A DNA stretch of 64,000 nucleotides from Didymella arachidicola (taxonomy: Eukaryota; Ascomycota; Dothideomycetes; Pleosporales; Didymellaceae), in NCBI GenBank assembly GCA_016630955.3, contig CM049988.1, positions 1,302,001 to 1,366,000 on the forward strand, read 5' to 3'. Position numbers and translations under genes: made by a program. Within the stretch, counting starts at the first letter, position 1, and each line of letters begins with the position of its first letter. Below, in pieces: positions 9,965 to 19,971 of this stretch. Below the pieces are notes generated by a model that did not search any database, had not been told where the DNA came from, and was given only the letters and a program-made list of their open reading frames with translations.

Positions 9965-12127
9965 CTATAGCTTGTAGCTTCCCGCACCTTTCCTCGCGGC
10001 CTCCTTAACATCTTTGCCCTCCACGTCCGTAATTTTGCCCTTGCGACCAATGACCTGCACACCACCCTTCTTGAGTTCATTGACCAAGCCCTTCTTGTCT
10101 CCTCTCCCATCCTTGCCCTTCTTCGCCTTCTTCTCCTCTTCAGTCCTCCTTGGTTTGTTGAGGCCTGCCTTCTTGCTTCTCTCTTTCTCTCTTCTCCTCC
10201 TGCTGGACTTCTCTTCCCTGGACAGCTCTTCGCGAGATAGTGGCATGCCGGACTTGGTGACGATCTCTGCCTTGTTCTCCTCGTCGCCGGGCTTGTACAC
10301 TTCCTGAGGCGCCAGCATGCTGGCACCCGCGACATCGCCGCCGGCGGTGGGTCGGGCGTCTTCCATCTCGATCGCAGGCGCATCCACACGGATCTCGAGG
10401 TTCGGCGCAGCAGGCTTGGGCTTGAAGTGGTCGGAGCTGAGAGAGTCGAGTTTCGCGGAGAGAGTCTTCCAGAGCGCAGAGATCTCGTTGTGCTCTTTCT
10501 TGAGCTTCTCGTCTCTTGCGTCGACGAAGTTAGGATCGTTGAGGCGCAAGTGCTCTTCCTCGTACTGCTCCGCGAGGCCCTTGGTCGCCTTTGTGTCGTC
10601 GAGCTCAAACTTTCCTCTCCGTACGGGTCCGGTAGCGAGATCGTCGGGACGGCGTCGATGTACTTCGTCAAATTCTTCTGCTAGAATGCGCCGCTTGATC
10701 AGCGCTTCGATGTCTTCGCTCAGTTCGGCGGTGACGACGTGCACGGGCTTGCCAGCGCGCTCAAACTCGAGGTTCTCCTCAAGCAGCGAGTTGACGGGGC
10801 GGTCGGCGGCGCGAGCCTCACCGGAAAGCTGCCATTGCCGCTTAGCGACGTTGGCGGCTTCGAGCTTGCGGATCTCGTCCTGCAGCTTGGCTTGCCGGCG
10901 CTCGTGGGTCGATTTGCGGGATTTGGGATCTGAGGGGTCGACGTCTGACAAAGCTGCTTTGGACTCTACGTCGTCATCATCTTCGAAGAGATCGCGGTGA
11001 ACGCGTGCCATTGCGTTCTCCATGTCTGCGTTCTCCTCTGCTTCCTCGTCGGCGGCGGTCTTCGCCGGGAAGTTGTGAGGATTGGGCCGTCCGCGCTTCT
11101 TCTTGTTCTTGCCTGCTTTCTGGGCAGGAGGGGCGAAAAAGTCGGCGTACATTACATTGTTGGCGTTCATGCCGTCGTCCATACCGTCCAGGTCGCCCTC
11201 GTCGAACTCTGCATCGTCGTCGCTATCGCCTTCAGGCGCATTGAGATCCACATTGCCGAATGTTGGGCCACCCTCATCTGACTCGTCGCCTGATTCATCG
11301 CCTCCAAGTTTACCCTCACCACCGCCTGCTGTCATGGGGTCCGCTGTCCAGTCGACCTCCTCATCGTCGCTATCAGCTGCCTCGCCGCGTGCGTCTTGCT
11401 GTTCAAGGAACTCAGACTGCTTATTGAAGTCGTCGATAGAGAAGAAACCGTCGTTGAGGCCGTTCGGATCTGGAACGTATTCTGCCGCGGGCTCATCCTC
11501 TTCTTCTTCGTTGGAGAACATCCCTTCACCATCCTCCATGTCGACATCCTCTTCCTCCTCTGCGTCTGACGGCACAGCATTCTCATCATCGTCGATGCCG
11601 TCAACCTCATAGTCTACACCCTCCTCTCCAATATCAGAGTCAGTGTGGTACTGCTCTTCAGGATCCGAGAGCTCTTCCACCTCGTCCTCGCCATTTACAG
11701 CCACAATATCATCGTCTTCCTCTGGTAGCGCAAGCTCGACCTCCTCCGTCGCAGCCTCGACAATCTTCCTCGTCTGCTCAAACACCTGATTGATGCCAAA
11801 GCCGTCCAAATGCACCTTCTTCAAGCTTAGCACGCGCATATCGCCGTCATAATCGCCCCCGCGCTTGCGTTTCCGCCGCGCATCCTGCTGGCGCTGTGTC
11901 TGTGTTTCGCTGATTCCGGCGGCGACAGGGTCGAGGTATTTCTTCGCGGCGGCGAGAAAGGCGGCATTGAGCGCAGCGGTGGGCTGGAGGAATGCCACAG
12001 GGCTCGAGAGCAAGCTCGAGCTTGGATTCGCGGAGTTGGAGAGCTCCATTGGCGTGGGTTGGGCGGAGCCGATCGAAAGTGTGCGCGACGAAATGGACGT
12101 ATCTGGCGATAGTGTAGACAGCGCCAT
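9965..12127 (-). CDS. MPP10: U3 small nucleolar ribonucleoprotein MPP10
   Basis: A single-exon gene of 720 residues. Mpp10 is a core scaffold of the U3 snoRNP / SSU processome and is needed for 18S rRNA maturation in the nucleolus. The sequence has the family layout. An N-terminal helical part is followed by long acidic blocks (EEEEDVDMEDGEG, EEDDDIVAVNGEDEVEE; residues about 130-320) that bind partner proteins. The conserved C-terminal half follows (RPVNSLLEENLEFERAGKPV, EIEALIKRRILAEEFDEV, KKEHNEISALWKTLSAKLD, EEL/RRRRREKERSKK). The lysine-rich tail fits nucleolar targeting. Length and order agree with fungal orthologues, and no anomaly is seen. Confidence 0.95.
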   Translation of the reverse strand: MALSTLSPDTSISSRTLSIGSAQPTPMELSNSANPSSSLLSSPVAFLQPTAALNAAFLAAAKKYLDPVAAGISETQTQRQQDARRKRKRGGDYDGDMRVLSLKKVHLDGFGINQVFEQTRKIVEAATEEVELALPEEDDDIVAVNGEDEVEELSDPEEQYHTDSDIGEEGVDYEVDGIDDDENAVPSDAEEEEDVDMEDGEGMFSNEEEEDEPAAEYVPDPNGLNDGFFSIDDFNKQSEFLEQQDARGEAADSDDEEVDWTADPMTAGGGEGKLGGDESGDESDEGGPTFGNVDLNAPEGDSDDDAEFDEGDLDGMDDGMNANNVMYADFFAPPAQKAGKNKKKRGRPNPHNFPAKTAADEEAEENADMENAMARVHRDLFEDDDDVESKAALSDVDPSDPKSRKSTHERRQAKLQDEIRKLEAANVAKRQWQLSGEARAADRPVNSLLEENLEFERAGKPVHVVTAELSEDIEALIKRRILAEEFDEVHRRRPDDLATGPVRRGKFELDDTKATKGLAEQYEEEHLRLNDPNFVDARDEKLKKEHNEISALWKTLSAKLDSLSSDHFKPKPAAPNLEIRVDAPAIEMEDARPTAGGDVAGASMLAPQEVYKPGDEENKAEIVTKSGMPLSREELSREEKSSRRRREKERSKKAGLNKPRRTEEEKKAKKGKDGRGDKKGLVNELKKGGVQVIGRKGKITDVEGKDVKEAARKGAGSYKL

Positions 12128-12794
12128 GCTCTATGCAATTTTTGTTGGGGCGTAACGTTCCTTGTTGCAATCGAGCAGCTGTGTTGGAGGCGCAACTTTT
12201 TTCGATACCATCGATAGCCGATCAGTCCGTGCGGCGGCGCTAAGGACTCAGCGGTCAACCTGCCTAACTTGGCAACTTTGCACACTGTTAAAAACCATCT
12301 ATCACGTTGGAGTTTCACTGGGCTCTGACCTGAGGCTCAACTGCCGCCCACAGCTTCTTGGCCGCCAAGCCATCGGTTTGGGCTGGTTGGAAATCAACTT
12401 GTCGATGGTATTGTAGTCTTCTAGGTACCTCGAAATTCAAGTAACGGCCAAGTGATGTATGTCATAGTGTTCAAGTTCGTCAGAGCAATTCATACCATGA
12501 AATGTAACCAGTACTGTGGGGTATGCTAAAACAGACCGTCCTTTATCCTGCACTGAAGGGTGACATTGACCGGCAGAATCAGTGACATTAAAATCCCGTG
12601 GTTCCTTTTCATAGTGCCTTCCTCTGCGATGATGGATGGCACATGGTCACATATCGAAGTCACACATTCGATCGACAGAATGCGAACGAAGCAATAAAGG
12701 ATGACAAAAACTGTGCTGAGCACAGACCATGGATAAGTTCACGGGAAGAACTGAAGACATAATCATCATACATATCAGTCGTAAGTGATAATTC
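12128..12794. other. intergenic, no gene seen
   Basis: 5' flank of MPP10 and 3' flank of the Cys-rich GPI gene. Only short unsupported ORFs (for example 12526-12723, minus). Confidence 0.5.
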
Positions 12795-14224
12795 TCAAAG
12801 GACGATCATCGCAGCAGCGGCCGCCGCAGCAGCCATCACCATCCCCCAAACCGTCCACTGCGGCACGAAAGATGCTGTGCTTGGTGCAACCTTAGCCTCG
12901 ACGCTCGAAACTCCCGAAGCAGTCGCTGTGCACTGTTCTCCACACGCATACCCATTCGGGCAGCAATTACCGCCCTGACTAGCCGGGCAGCTGAACCATG
13001 CACTTGGACAAGATCCATCCTGTGCAACACCGTTCGTCGCCACAGTAGCTCCAGAAGGTGCAACAACGGTCACGCCGTTCGTCGCAATGACCGTAGTCGA
13101 TGAAGGGACAACACATGACCCGGTTGTTTGGCAGTCGCGGCCGACTCTGCAGCATCCGGAGGGGTAGTAGGCGCTGCAAACGTAGAAGCCAGTGGGACAG
13201 ACCTCACCCTCTGATGCAGTTGAAGTGGCTGTCGTCACAGCCTGGCTGGTTGGACGGACTGGTGCTGATGGTGCTTGTGTGCTGGACGGCTCATCACCGA
13301 GACAGGATGCACCCGTGGCACATTCACGCCCGTTCTGACAGCAACCGCCTCCCAGACTGACGGGGCATGAGAACCAGCCGGTGGAACAGGTGTATGCGGT
13401 GGTCGCCGACGAAGACGAGGGTGCGGAAGAAGTTGGTGCTGAAGAACTCGAGACAGATGTCGGATTAGCGGCAGCCGTGGTCGTCGATGAAGGGAGAGCA
13501 GTCGTGGATGGCTGGACGTATGTAATTGACGTCCCAGCGGCGACGCCTGTAGATCGTGAGTACGAGGTTATATGCTCTCCACATGGCTAAACTTACAGCC
13601 AATGCCACTACACTGAAACCCAGGCAGACAGCAGCCGCCGTTCGAAGAGTTGGGGCATGCAGTGTAGCCTGCAGCCTCGTTGCAGCTAATCGTGCCCGAG
13701 CAGGACTGTCCATTCGGACAGCAGCCTACATCTCCAATGGCACTGCCCTGCACTTTGACACACGTGCTGCTCCCTCCACAGCACACATCCGGTGCGCCGA
13801 TCGAAGAGCAGCTCAGCGTGCCTTCGGGACACTTGAATTGCCTTTTCAGCAGCACGTCTCTGATGCGCATTCGCTCAAACCACTCGTCCCCAGCATTTGG
13901 TCTGATCGGTGGTTGCGCCTGGTATGTGCCATTCCCCAAATCCTCGTACTCTGATCTTTTGCTTTGGCTCGATGCGAATATCCAGTTGTCCAGCATGAAC
14001 ATCTCCCCTTCATCTGTGCTCATCTTCTTCATGCCCACTGGCTTCTCGTGCCGTAAGCGCTCCTTGATGTCCAGCCCTCTCTTCACGTGTCGCTCGTCCT
14101 CGGGAAAGTACTTCATGTGTTTCGGAAGGTTGTGGGGCCATTGTAGCTCTGCGCTTGTTATCGTTGTTGTGCAAAGCAAGACCAGGACTGTCGACGGTAA
14201 CGAGAGGAGGGTCGAGATATGCAT
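12795..14224 (-). CDS. modular Cys-rich GPI-anchored cell-surface protein
   Basis: Two exons: 14224-13597 and 13546-12795, with a 50-bp intron that splits a Cys codon; 459 residues. A signal peptide (HISTLLSLPSTVLVLLCTTT) is followed by a charged propeptide-like region with KR sites. Six short cysteine modules come next, each built around a CC pair (DVCCGGSSTC, GCCPNGQSC, GGCCLPGFQC, GGGCCQNGREC, SGCCRVGRDC, GNCCPNGYAC). Several are preceded by TGWFSCP or SAWFSCP and separated by Ser/Thr-rich linkers. The C-terminus (WTVWGMVMAAAAAAAAMIVL) is a GPI-attachment signal. This is a known type of fungal surface protein without assigned function; matrix or wall adhesion is an inference. Confidence 0.85.
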
Positions 14225-14998
14225 ATCGGATCATGCAGCACTCTACAAGCTCGTGGCTTCGGTGAAATGCAGGGCGAGGAATGCGGACAATGTTGCGCAA
14301 GATACTCGAGCTTCGACTGCACCTTCGTGAGGTGGCTGGTGGGCCTCGAACGCGCGAATCATGCAAATCGCGTGGCTGGGATGACGATGCGTTGGCGCCT
14401 CACCGCCGCTACAGTTTCTAGCTGCATCCTGGCCGCAGCGAATCAATAGGCGTGGTTTTGGGTTTTGCTATGGATGCTCGAGCTCGACGTTATTTTCGAG
14501 TCCTTTCGAATGAATCAGGGTCGTGAAGTTGGCGACGTCATGTCGGTGATCTTGAGAGACGCGCCGATATTAGCGTTTCTTCTTCCTCGACAGTAGGCAT
14601 GACCTCGCCCATCTCTCAGCTTGTCAAACCAAACTCACGAGCTTCTATATGTTGGCTACTCTTGATGCTTGCCTCAGATCGCAAGGTGCAGATTGACGAA
14701 CAGTCGATCTAAACCCACAACAACGTGTCGCACATGAATTGATCATCATGTCATCAGGCGCGACAGGTACGTAAAGATCGGGCCACCATAACGAGTACAG
14801 AAGCTCGATGAGCTTGAAAAAGGTAGAAGGCCGATAGAATGTTTCGACAGCCTTGTGGACCGTCGCACCTGCAGTGGTCATGTTTGATGCAGGAACCTTG
14901 GGGCTGGGGGTTTAAGCGAGTCGTAGTTGCCGGCTGAGCAATCCGTTCTTTCCGGACGCCCTTTTCTCAATACACCACAGTCATGTGGTCATGTACGA
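14225..14998. other. divergent promoter region
   Basis: Lies between the minus-strand GPI gene and the plus-strand Zn2Cys6 gene. A 78-codon minus ORF (14881-14645) starts with ATG and contains a hydrophobic stretch (FKLIELLYSLWW), but I see no family or splice support for it. Confidence 0.4.
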
Positions 14999-16500
14999 AT
15001 GATGCGCAATACACTGCGACGTTCCTGCGATGCCTGCGCAAAGTCCAAGCTGTCTTGTGATCTCCAGACGCCACAATGTTCTCGATGTGCCAGAAGAGGT
15101 TCACCATGTGCCTACGCCAACCAGCCATTGTCCGCAGCACTCGCCAACAGCACGCCCACGCCGCCGTCGAGAGCCTCTTCTTCTGAGGGCGAGACGTCAG
15201 TGATCCAGTCGACCAATCCTGGGATCCAATCGTTCGACCCCTTCGACACCTATCCCCAAATTAGGCTTCCAAGATTGTACGTGCAGCGTTTGATCCAGCA
15301 TTGTGAGTTCGATCAAAGTTTCATGGCTCTAGACGCTGACAGAAAACAGTCCTGTCTCATATCGCCTTCCAGTACTATCCCTTGGACCTTGACTTCACCT
15401 CTAACCCGTTTGTTGTCTCCTGGTGGCCTCTTGCTCTTGCAGACCCCGCTCTGTTCCATGTATCACTTCAGACTGCATCACTTGACATCGATTTGCGCGC
15501 TCAAAAGGGATTTGCCAACTCTGAAATGTTAATGGCTGACTCCGTTTCTTTGGTTCGACAGAAAGTCACCGATCCTGCATTTGCGCTGCAGGACGAGACT
15601 TTGGATGCCATCATCACGCTGGCGGCTATTGAGTATGGCAAAGGCAACACCGACGTCAGCACACTACACATTGATGGCATAAAACGTCTTGTTCAGCTTA
15701 GAGGCGGTATCAACGTTGTCAAACGTATGAGCCCCCTCACTGCCAGGATGGTCGCTTGGTACGAGTCAATGGCAGCTTACCTCTGGAAACACCACTAACA
15801 TTCAGTAAGGGTCTGCTTGATCATTATGCAAACACCGCAGTTTCCAGTACAGGATGATTCTGGGTCCGCTGATGGTATCGCACCAATACCGTGCTGGTAC
15901 CAAGCGAGCAGCAACATCAGCAATCCAGTCCCGACGGTGCTGCATATCCCTCTCCTTGATCCTGAGATTTCGGACGTCCTTTGCCGGCTACATAACCTGT
16001 TCGACTCCAGCCAGTACAAGCTGTCCAGCAACGATCTTCACGACCTGACATGCTATGTCATTCACAAGCTGCTCATCTGGCAACCTAAGTTGCAGACTGA
16101 TCGCGTCATGTGCGATCTGACTGCTTCTGGCATTGTTCGACACGCCACGGTGCTGTACCTGCTCATCATCCATGGTCCTACCTATTTTTCCCACGCGCGC
16201 CTGCAATATGCTACAGCATTGAAGCTGCAGGCGCAAATGGAGTACAGCTGGCTTAAGATGCTCTTCAGTCATAGTGCTCTTACTTTGTGGCTACTCTCTG
16301 TCGGTATGGTGGCCTCTGACGGCATCCCAGAGGGCCAATGGTTCGCATCACAAGCTCATCAAGCGGCTGAAGCTCTCGACTTGCGAACTTGGGACGATAT
16401 CGTGGTGCGGCTTCGAAGTATCGTCTGGTTGGACTCGACCGCTGCGGCTCCATCTTTTCAACAGAAGTGGCAGGAAGTCTGTACAATGGTCCCTGGTTGA
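14999..16500 (+). CDS. Zn(II)2Cys6 transcription factor (fungal_trans_2 type)
   Basis: Three exons: 14999-15302, 15350-15758 and 15810-16500 (introns 47 and 51 bp; all phases agree); 467 residues. The N-terminus carries the binuclear zinc cluster C-X2-C-X6-C-X6-C-X2-C-X6-C (SCDACAKSKLSCDLQTPQCS...), the DNA-binding module of the Gal4 class. A Ser/Pro-rich linker follows. The remainder (YVQRLIQHFLSHIAFQYYPL, SLVRQKVTDP, LDAIITLAAIEYG, GIKRLVQLRGG) matches the C-terminal regulatory domain called Fungal specific transcription factor 2. Splicing to TGG at 15758/15810 restores the conserved MVAW. Two tandem ATGs start the frame (14999, 15002). Target genes are unknown. Confidence 0.87.
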
Positions 16501-16999
16501 GTATCAAGCGATGAGGCCCAAGACAAAATGCATTTCTCGCTCGTGGTGAGATCATCCCGAATTCGTGTTGACATGCAGATGGGGATGGAATCTTCGGCAT
16601 CGGCTGACGTTCAGGGCGGGCCCACCCAGCGACCGGATAGGACTAGTCTCCGAACACAGCATGCTGACAGCGATTGGCTGCTGCGACAAAATTACTTCGG
16701 ACACTAGGCCACTCCGGAGACTGATGGCTGACATTATGTATTGATGATCAAAGCAACAGAATTCGATTTTGCAGTTGCGAAAACGAGCTGTGAAATTCGG
16801 AGACCTGTCGGCAATTGGACAGCGCAACTTCAAACCAAGCTTTTCACTGTTCCAACAGCAGCGAAGCCTGGCATTAACGCATTCATTTCTACCCGAGTCT
16901 CTTGCTTGGAAGATACCGATAGGCCAGCGTCAAAGTAGTGATGGAGATGACCAGTAGCTTGACCATGGCCCATCATCGGAAATCCCTTTGTTCTAGTGG
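16501..16999. other. convergent intergenic, no gene seen
   Basis: Only short ORFs without features. It separates the 3' ends of the Zn2Cys6 gene and the RSC7-type gene. Confidence 0.5.
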
Positions 17000-19221
17000 T
17001 TATCCCATCGAACCCCCAGGATACATCTGCAGGAGGCTGTCTATTTCTGGGAGCAGATCTAGGAGCGAGGTTGTGTAACTTTTCAGGTCGTCCAGAGCTG
17101 TCACTAGCTGCTCAGTACTTGTGTCTTCGGCGCTCGGAGCCACCTTCTCAGTCGTAATATGGGGCGAAGTGTAATTTGGCAAGCGAGCATTTAAGTATTG
17201 TCCGTGTTGCACGGCACTAGAGCAGATAGCGTCTGACAGCACCTCGACCATGGAATTCCTCGCGTGGGGTGACGATAGTAACGGACAGAGACCTAGACCT
17301 CATCATATGAGTCAAGCTCGATGGTGGAATTAGATAGGTCAACTCACGCTCCAGTAGAATTGCTGCAGTTTCCACAAGTAGTAGTGTCGTACTTTCATAC
17401 ATCTCTGCGGATACATAGCTCAATTTTAGTAAGTTGCCTTCGCTGAGTCCTGCTCCCCAAAGCCGGAGGCGCATCAACTCATCTTTTACTGCGTAAAAGA
17501 GCACACCATAGGTATCTCTAATATGATATGCATTGACGAGGCTCACGTTTGCAAGAAGAGATGTGCAACTGGCGTAAATGAACCAAGGTGACTCGACAGC
17601 ATTAGCCAGCGGACTACCCTTGCTCTGGAATTGGTCTTTGATCGACGCGCCTCCGTGAGGATTGGAAACATTGCCCGGTATCAACGTCTGCTTCTGAACA
17701 GTCGGCTGAAATATCGATGAAGAGGATTGTCTGTCGGAGCCAATGGAATTGCTCTCTTGAAATAGTTCGGATGCATCTCTTCTCGAGTTTCCCGAGCTTC
17801 CTGCATACTGCAAGTGTTCGGTGCGCTGCTGGGAGCCCTTGCCTGGGTGACGATCGACAGGGCCAGAGCTGGGCCCAAATGGACGACTTCCATCTACAGG
17901 AGGCCCAATCTGCTCAATCTGAGACTGGGATCGGTTCCATAGATCATCTAAGTATTGTTGGCGAAGCTTGCGCTGTGCTTCAAATTGCTTATTAATCTCA
18001 ACCGTCTGAGCAGCTTGAGTCAGTGTCTCCTGGGATATCATAGGTCTTGGAATGTGCGGATATAATGCTGGGATCCTTTCAGGGCGTGGTTTTGGAGTGA
18101 TATCGTCGGATCCCAGATGATCAATTGGAGTGTTCGAGGGCTGCATAGGTCTAGGGAATGACCCATAGTTCTCCGGAAAGAAGTAAAAATGGGGAGGACC
18201 AAAGGGCCTAACGTGGATTGGACTGGTATTTGGTGAAGCGAACGCTCCTGGGTAAGCGGCACCAAGAGTTGCAGCGTGATTTGCTTCTTCAGCAGCAGCT
18301 TCCCTAGCCTTCGCAGCACCAGGTCGTTTTTCTCCTGCTGCATCCTCCTCAGTGAATCCTTGCTTTCGAGCTTTAACTTCCCAGTAATCATCACGAACGC
18401 GGCGGCCGTTCACTATGAGTCTGCTTCCAAACTGTCGAAACATAGACCGCGCTGTAACAATTGCGATTTGTCTTGACCGATAGGAATACGGTAGTATCTC
18501 TTGGTGTATAAGGTCATCCTTTTCCGCTCGATTTGCGATGATCTTGTACAAAGAGCGATTTTTGTTGAAGAGTAGATAGGAATCTCTGTATCCAAGTACT
18601 CGCGCACACTCAGTAGCAAGCATGAAGAGTTTATCCCCCCTTTCTGGTACGAAGAATGTGCGGCAGCGATACTCACGGCCATCAAGTAGGTATCCATTGG
18701 AAGTGACTTTGACTTCGCCGGCCTGATCTATCTCGCGTGGCAAGTACTCATCTCCGCTAGGTGCCAGCTCATCCGTGGTATGGTCGCGTACCGTTGGTAA
18801 TGCTCTGATCACAGTAGGTTTGTGCTCTGTTTTTGGAATTGGTAAAAGTGATATCGGAGAAGACGCAGTAGTGGTCGAGACGATGCTTCCTTCATGTTTG
18901 CGGTGCTTTGGCTCTTCTGCCTCCCTTCAGCTCCCACGAATTCATCGTTGCAGGTGTTGACATACCATTTTCGCTGCGATTGTCTTCCCTTGATGGAATA
19001 AGGCTCTGCTCTGCGCGCGACAGCGGAACTTCAAAGCTTGGTGTGAACGCGTCGCTGTCATAGGGCCAATAGGAACTTGCTAACTGTTGAGGTGGTAAGG
19101 AATTCACCGCATTGATTTGGTCTTTGCGATCCCGTTTCAACTCTGTTGAATTAACCTCGGGGGTTTCTTTCCTCATATGGGAAGGTGAGCGTCGCTCATG
19201 AGTGTATTGCGGGCTGCCCAT
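17000..19221 (-). CDS. chromatin-remodelling complex subunit RSC7/SWP82 family
   Basis: Three exons: 19221-18966, 18916-17348 and 17292-17000 (introns 49 and 55 bp, phases 1/1); 705 residues. After a polar N-terminus comes the CRC_subunit (Rsc7/Swp82) domain at about residues 150-290: GREYRCRTFFVPERGDKLFM, ECARVLGYRDSYLLFNKNRS, LPYSYRSRQIAIVTARSMF, GRRVRDDYWEVKAR. Yeast relatives Rsc7 and Swp82 are accessory subunits of the RSC and SWI/SNF ATP-dependent remodellers in the nucleus. The middle is Pro/Gln-rich, as in Pezizomycotina orthologues. The C-terminal third is helical with several Leu-rich stretches. The third exon was found because the second exon otherwise runs past a strong GTGAGT donor into unconserved sequence. 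Confidence 0.88.
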
Positions 19222-19971
19222 GATCTAGCTGCAAGAGGAAAGCAGGGCGTTTGGTGGGTCCGTCAATGAGAAGCACTCGACGTCGGTGCAGGTTGAACTT
19301 TGTTTATGCTGTCTATGTTCTGGTTTGAAGGCCTCATGAACATGCGGGTGATGCGTCCCTCTGGTGTGAAGATAGCGTAGTGGGCTTTCTGTACAGCTGC
19401 GTGTCTAGCCACCATTGCAAAGTCTGTCAGCGGCGCTCAGCGCACAATAATCTTGGATGCGAGCCGGGTGTCGCTGTCAGGAGGTTCGTCACCACAAAGA
19501 GGGGTAGCGCTACGCCATGTGCACTAGCGCGGCCCGGCCCTCGAATGCTTCCCGGGTTCCTGCTTGATCGATATCTGTAGTACACAAGTACCACCAGATT
19601 TTGCTTGCCAGCGACTACGTGTAGATTCTCACGTTTTACAGACATTGTCTTTGCCTTCAGGCAGTCCAGGTCGCAAGGGAAGAAATGACCTTCAACCAAT
19701 CACGTTCACACATTCCGCACTCCACAGCGGCGCGAGCGACGGCGTAAGCCTGCATAAATGTGGCATGTTTTCTTGTTTTTGCTGCCAGATGTTTCAGCCG
19801 CAGCTGACCCTCCATCCACGGCAGGTCTGAGGTTCCATCTCACCCCTGCGGTCTGACTTGCTATCGCCACATCCCAGTCTCACTCTTCTTCTCCAGACAG
19901 TATGCTTTCCGTACTCCAGCAGGAAGAGCCGTGACTGCCGATACTGCAGACCGTAGAATCGAGTTGCAGTC
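19222..19971. other. divergent intergenic region
   Basis: A 750-bp stretch between the RSC7-type gene and the patatin-fusion gene, probably holding both promoters. No coding support. Confidence 0.5.

Noticed and set aside
10317..11000. Long Ser-rich plus-strand ORFs at 10-11.6 kb
   Set aside because: Antisense of the acidic MPP10 coding sequence; Ser/Leu runs mirror Glu/Asp codons.
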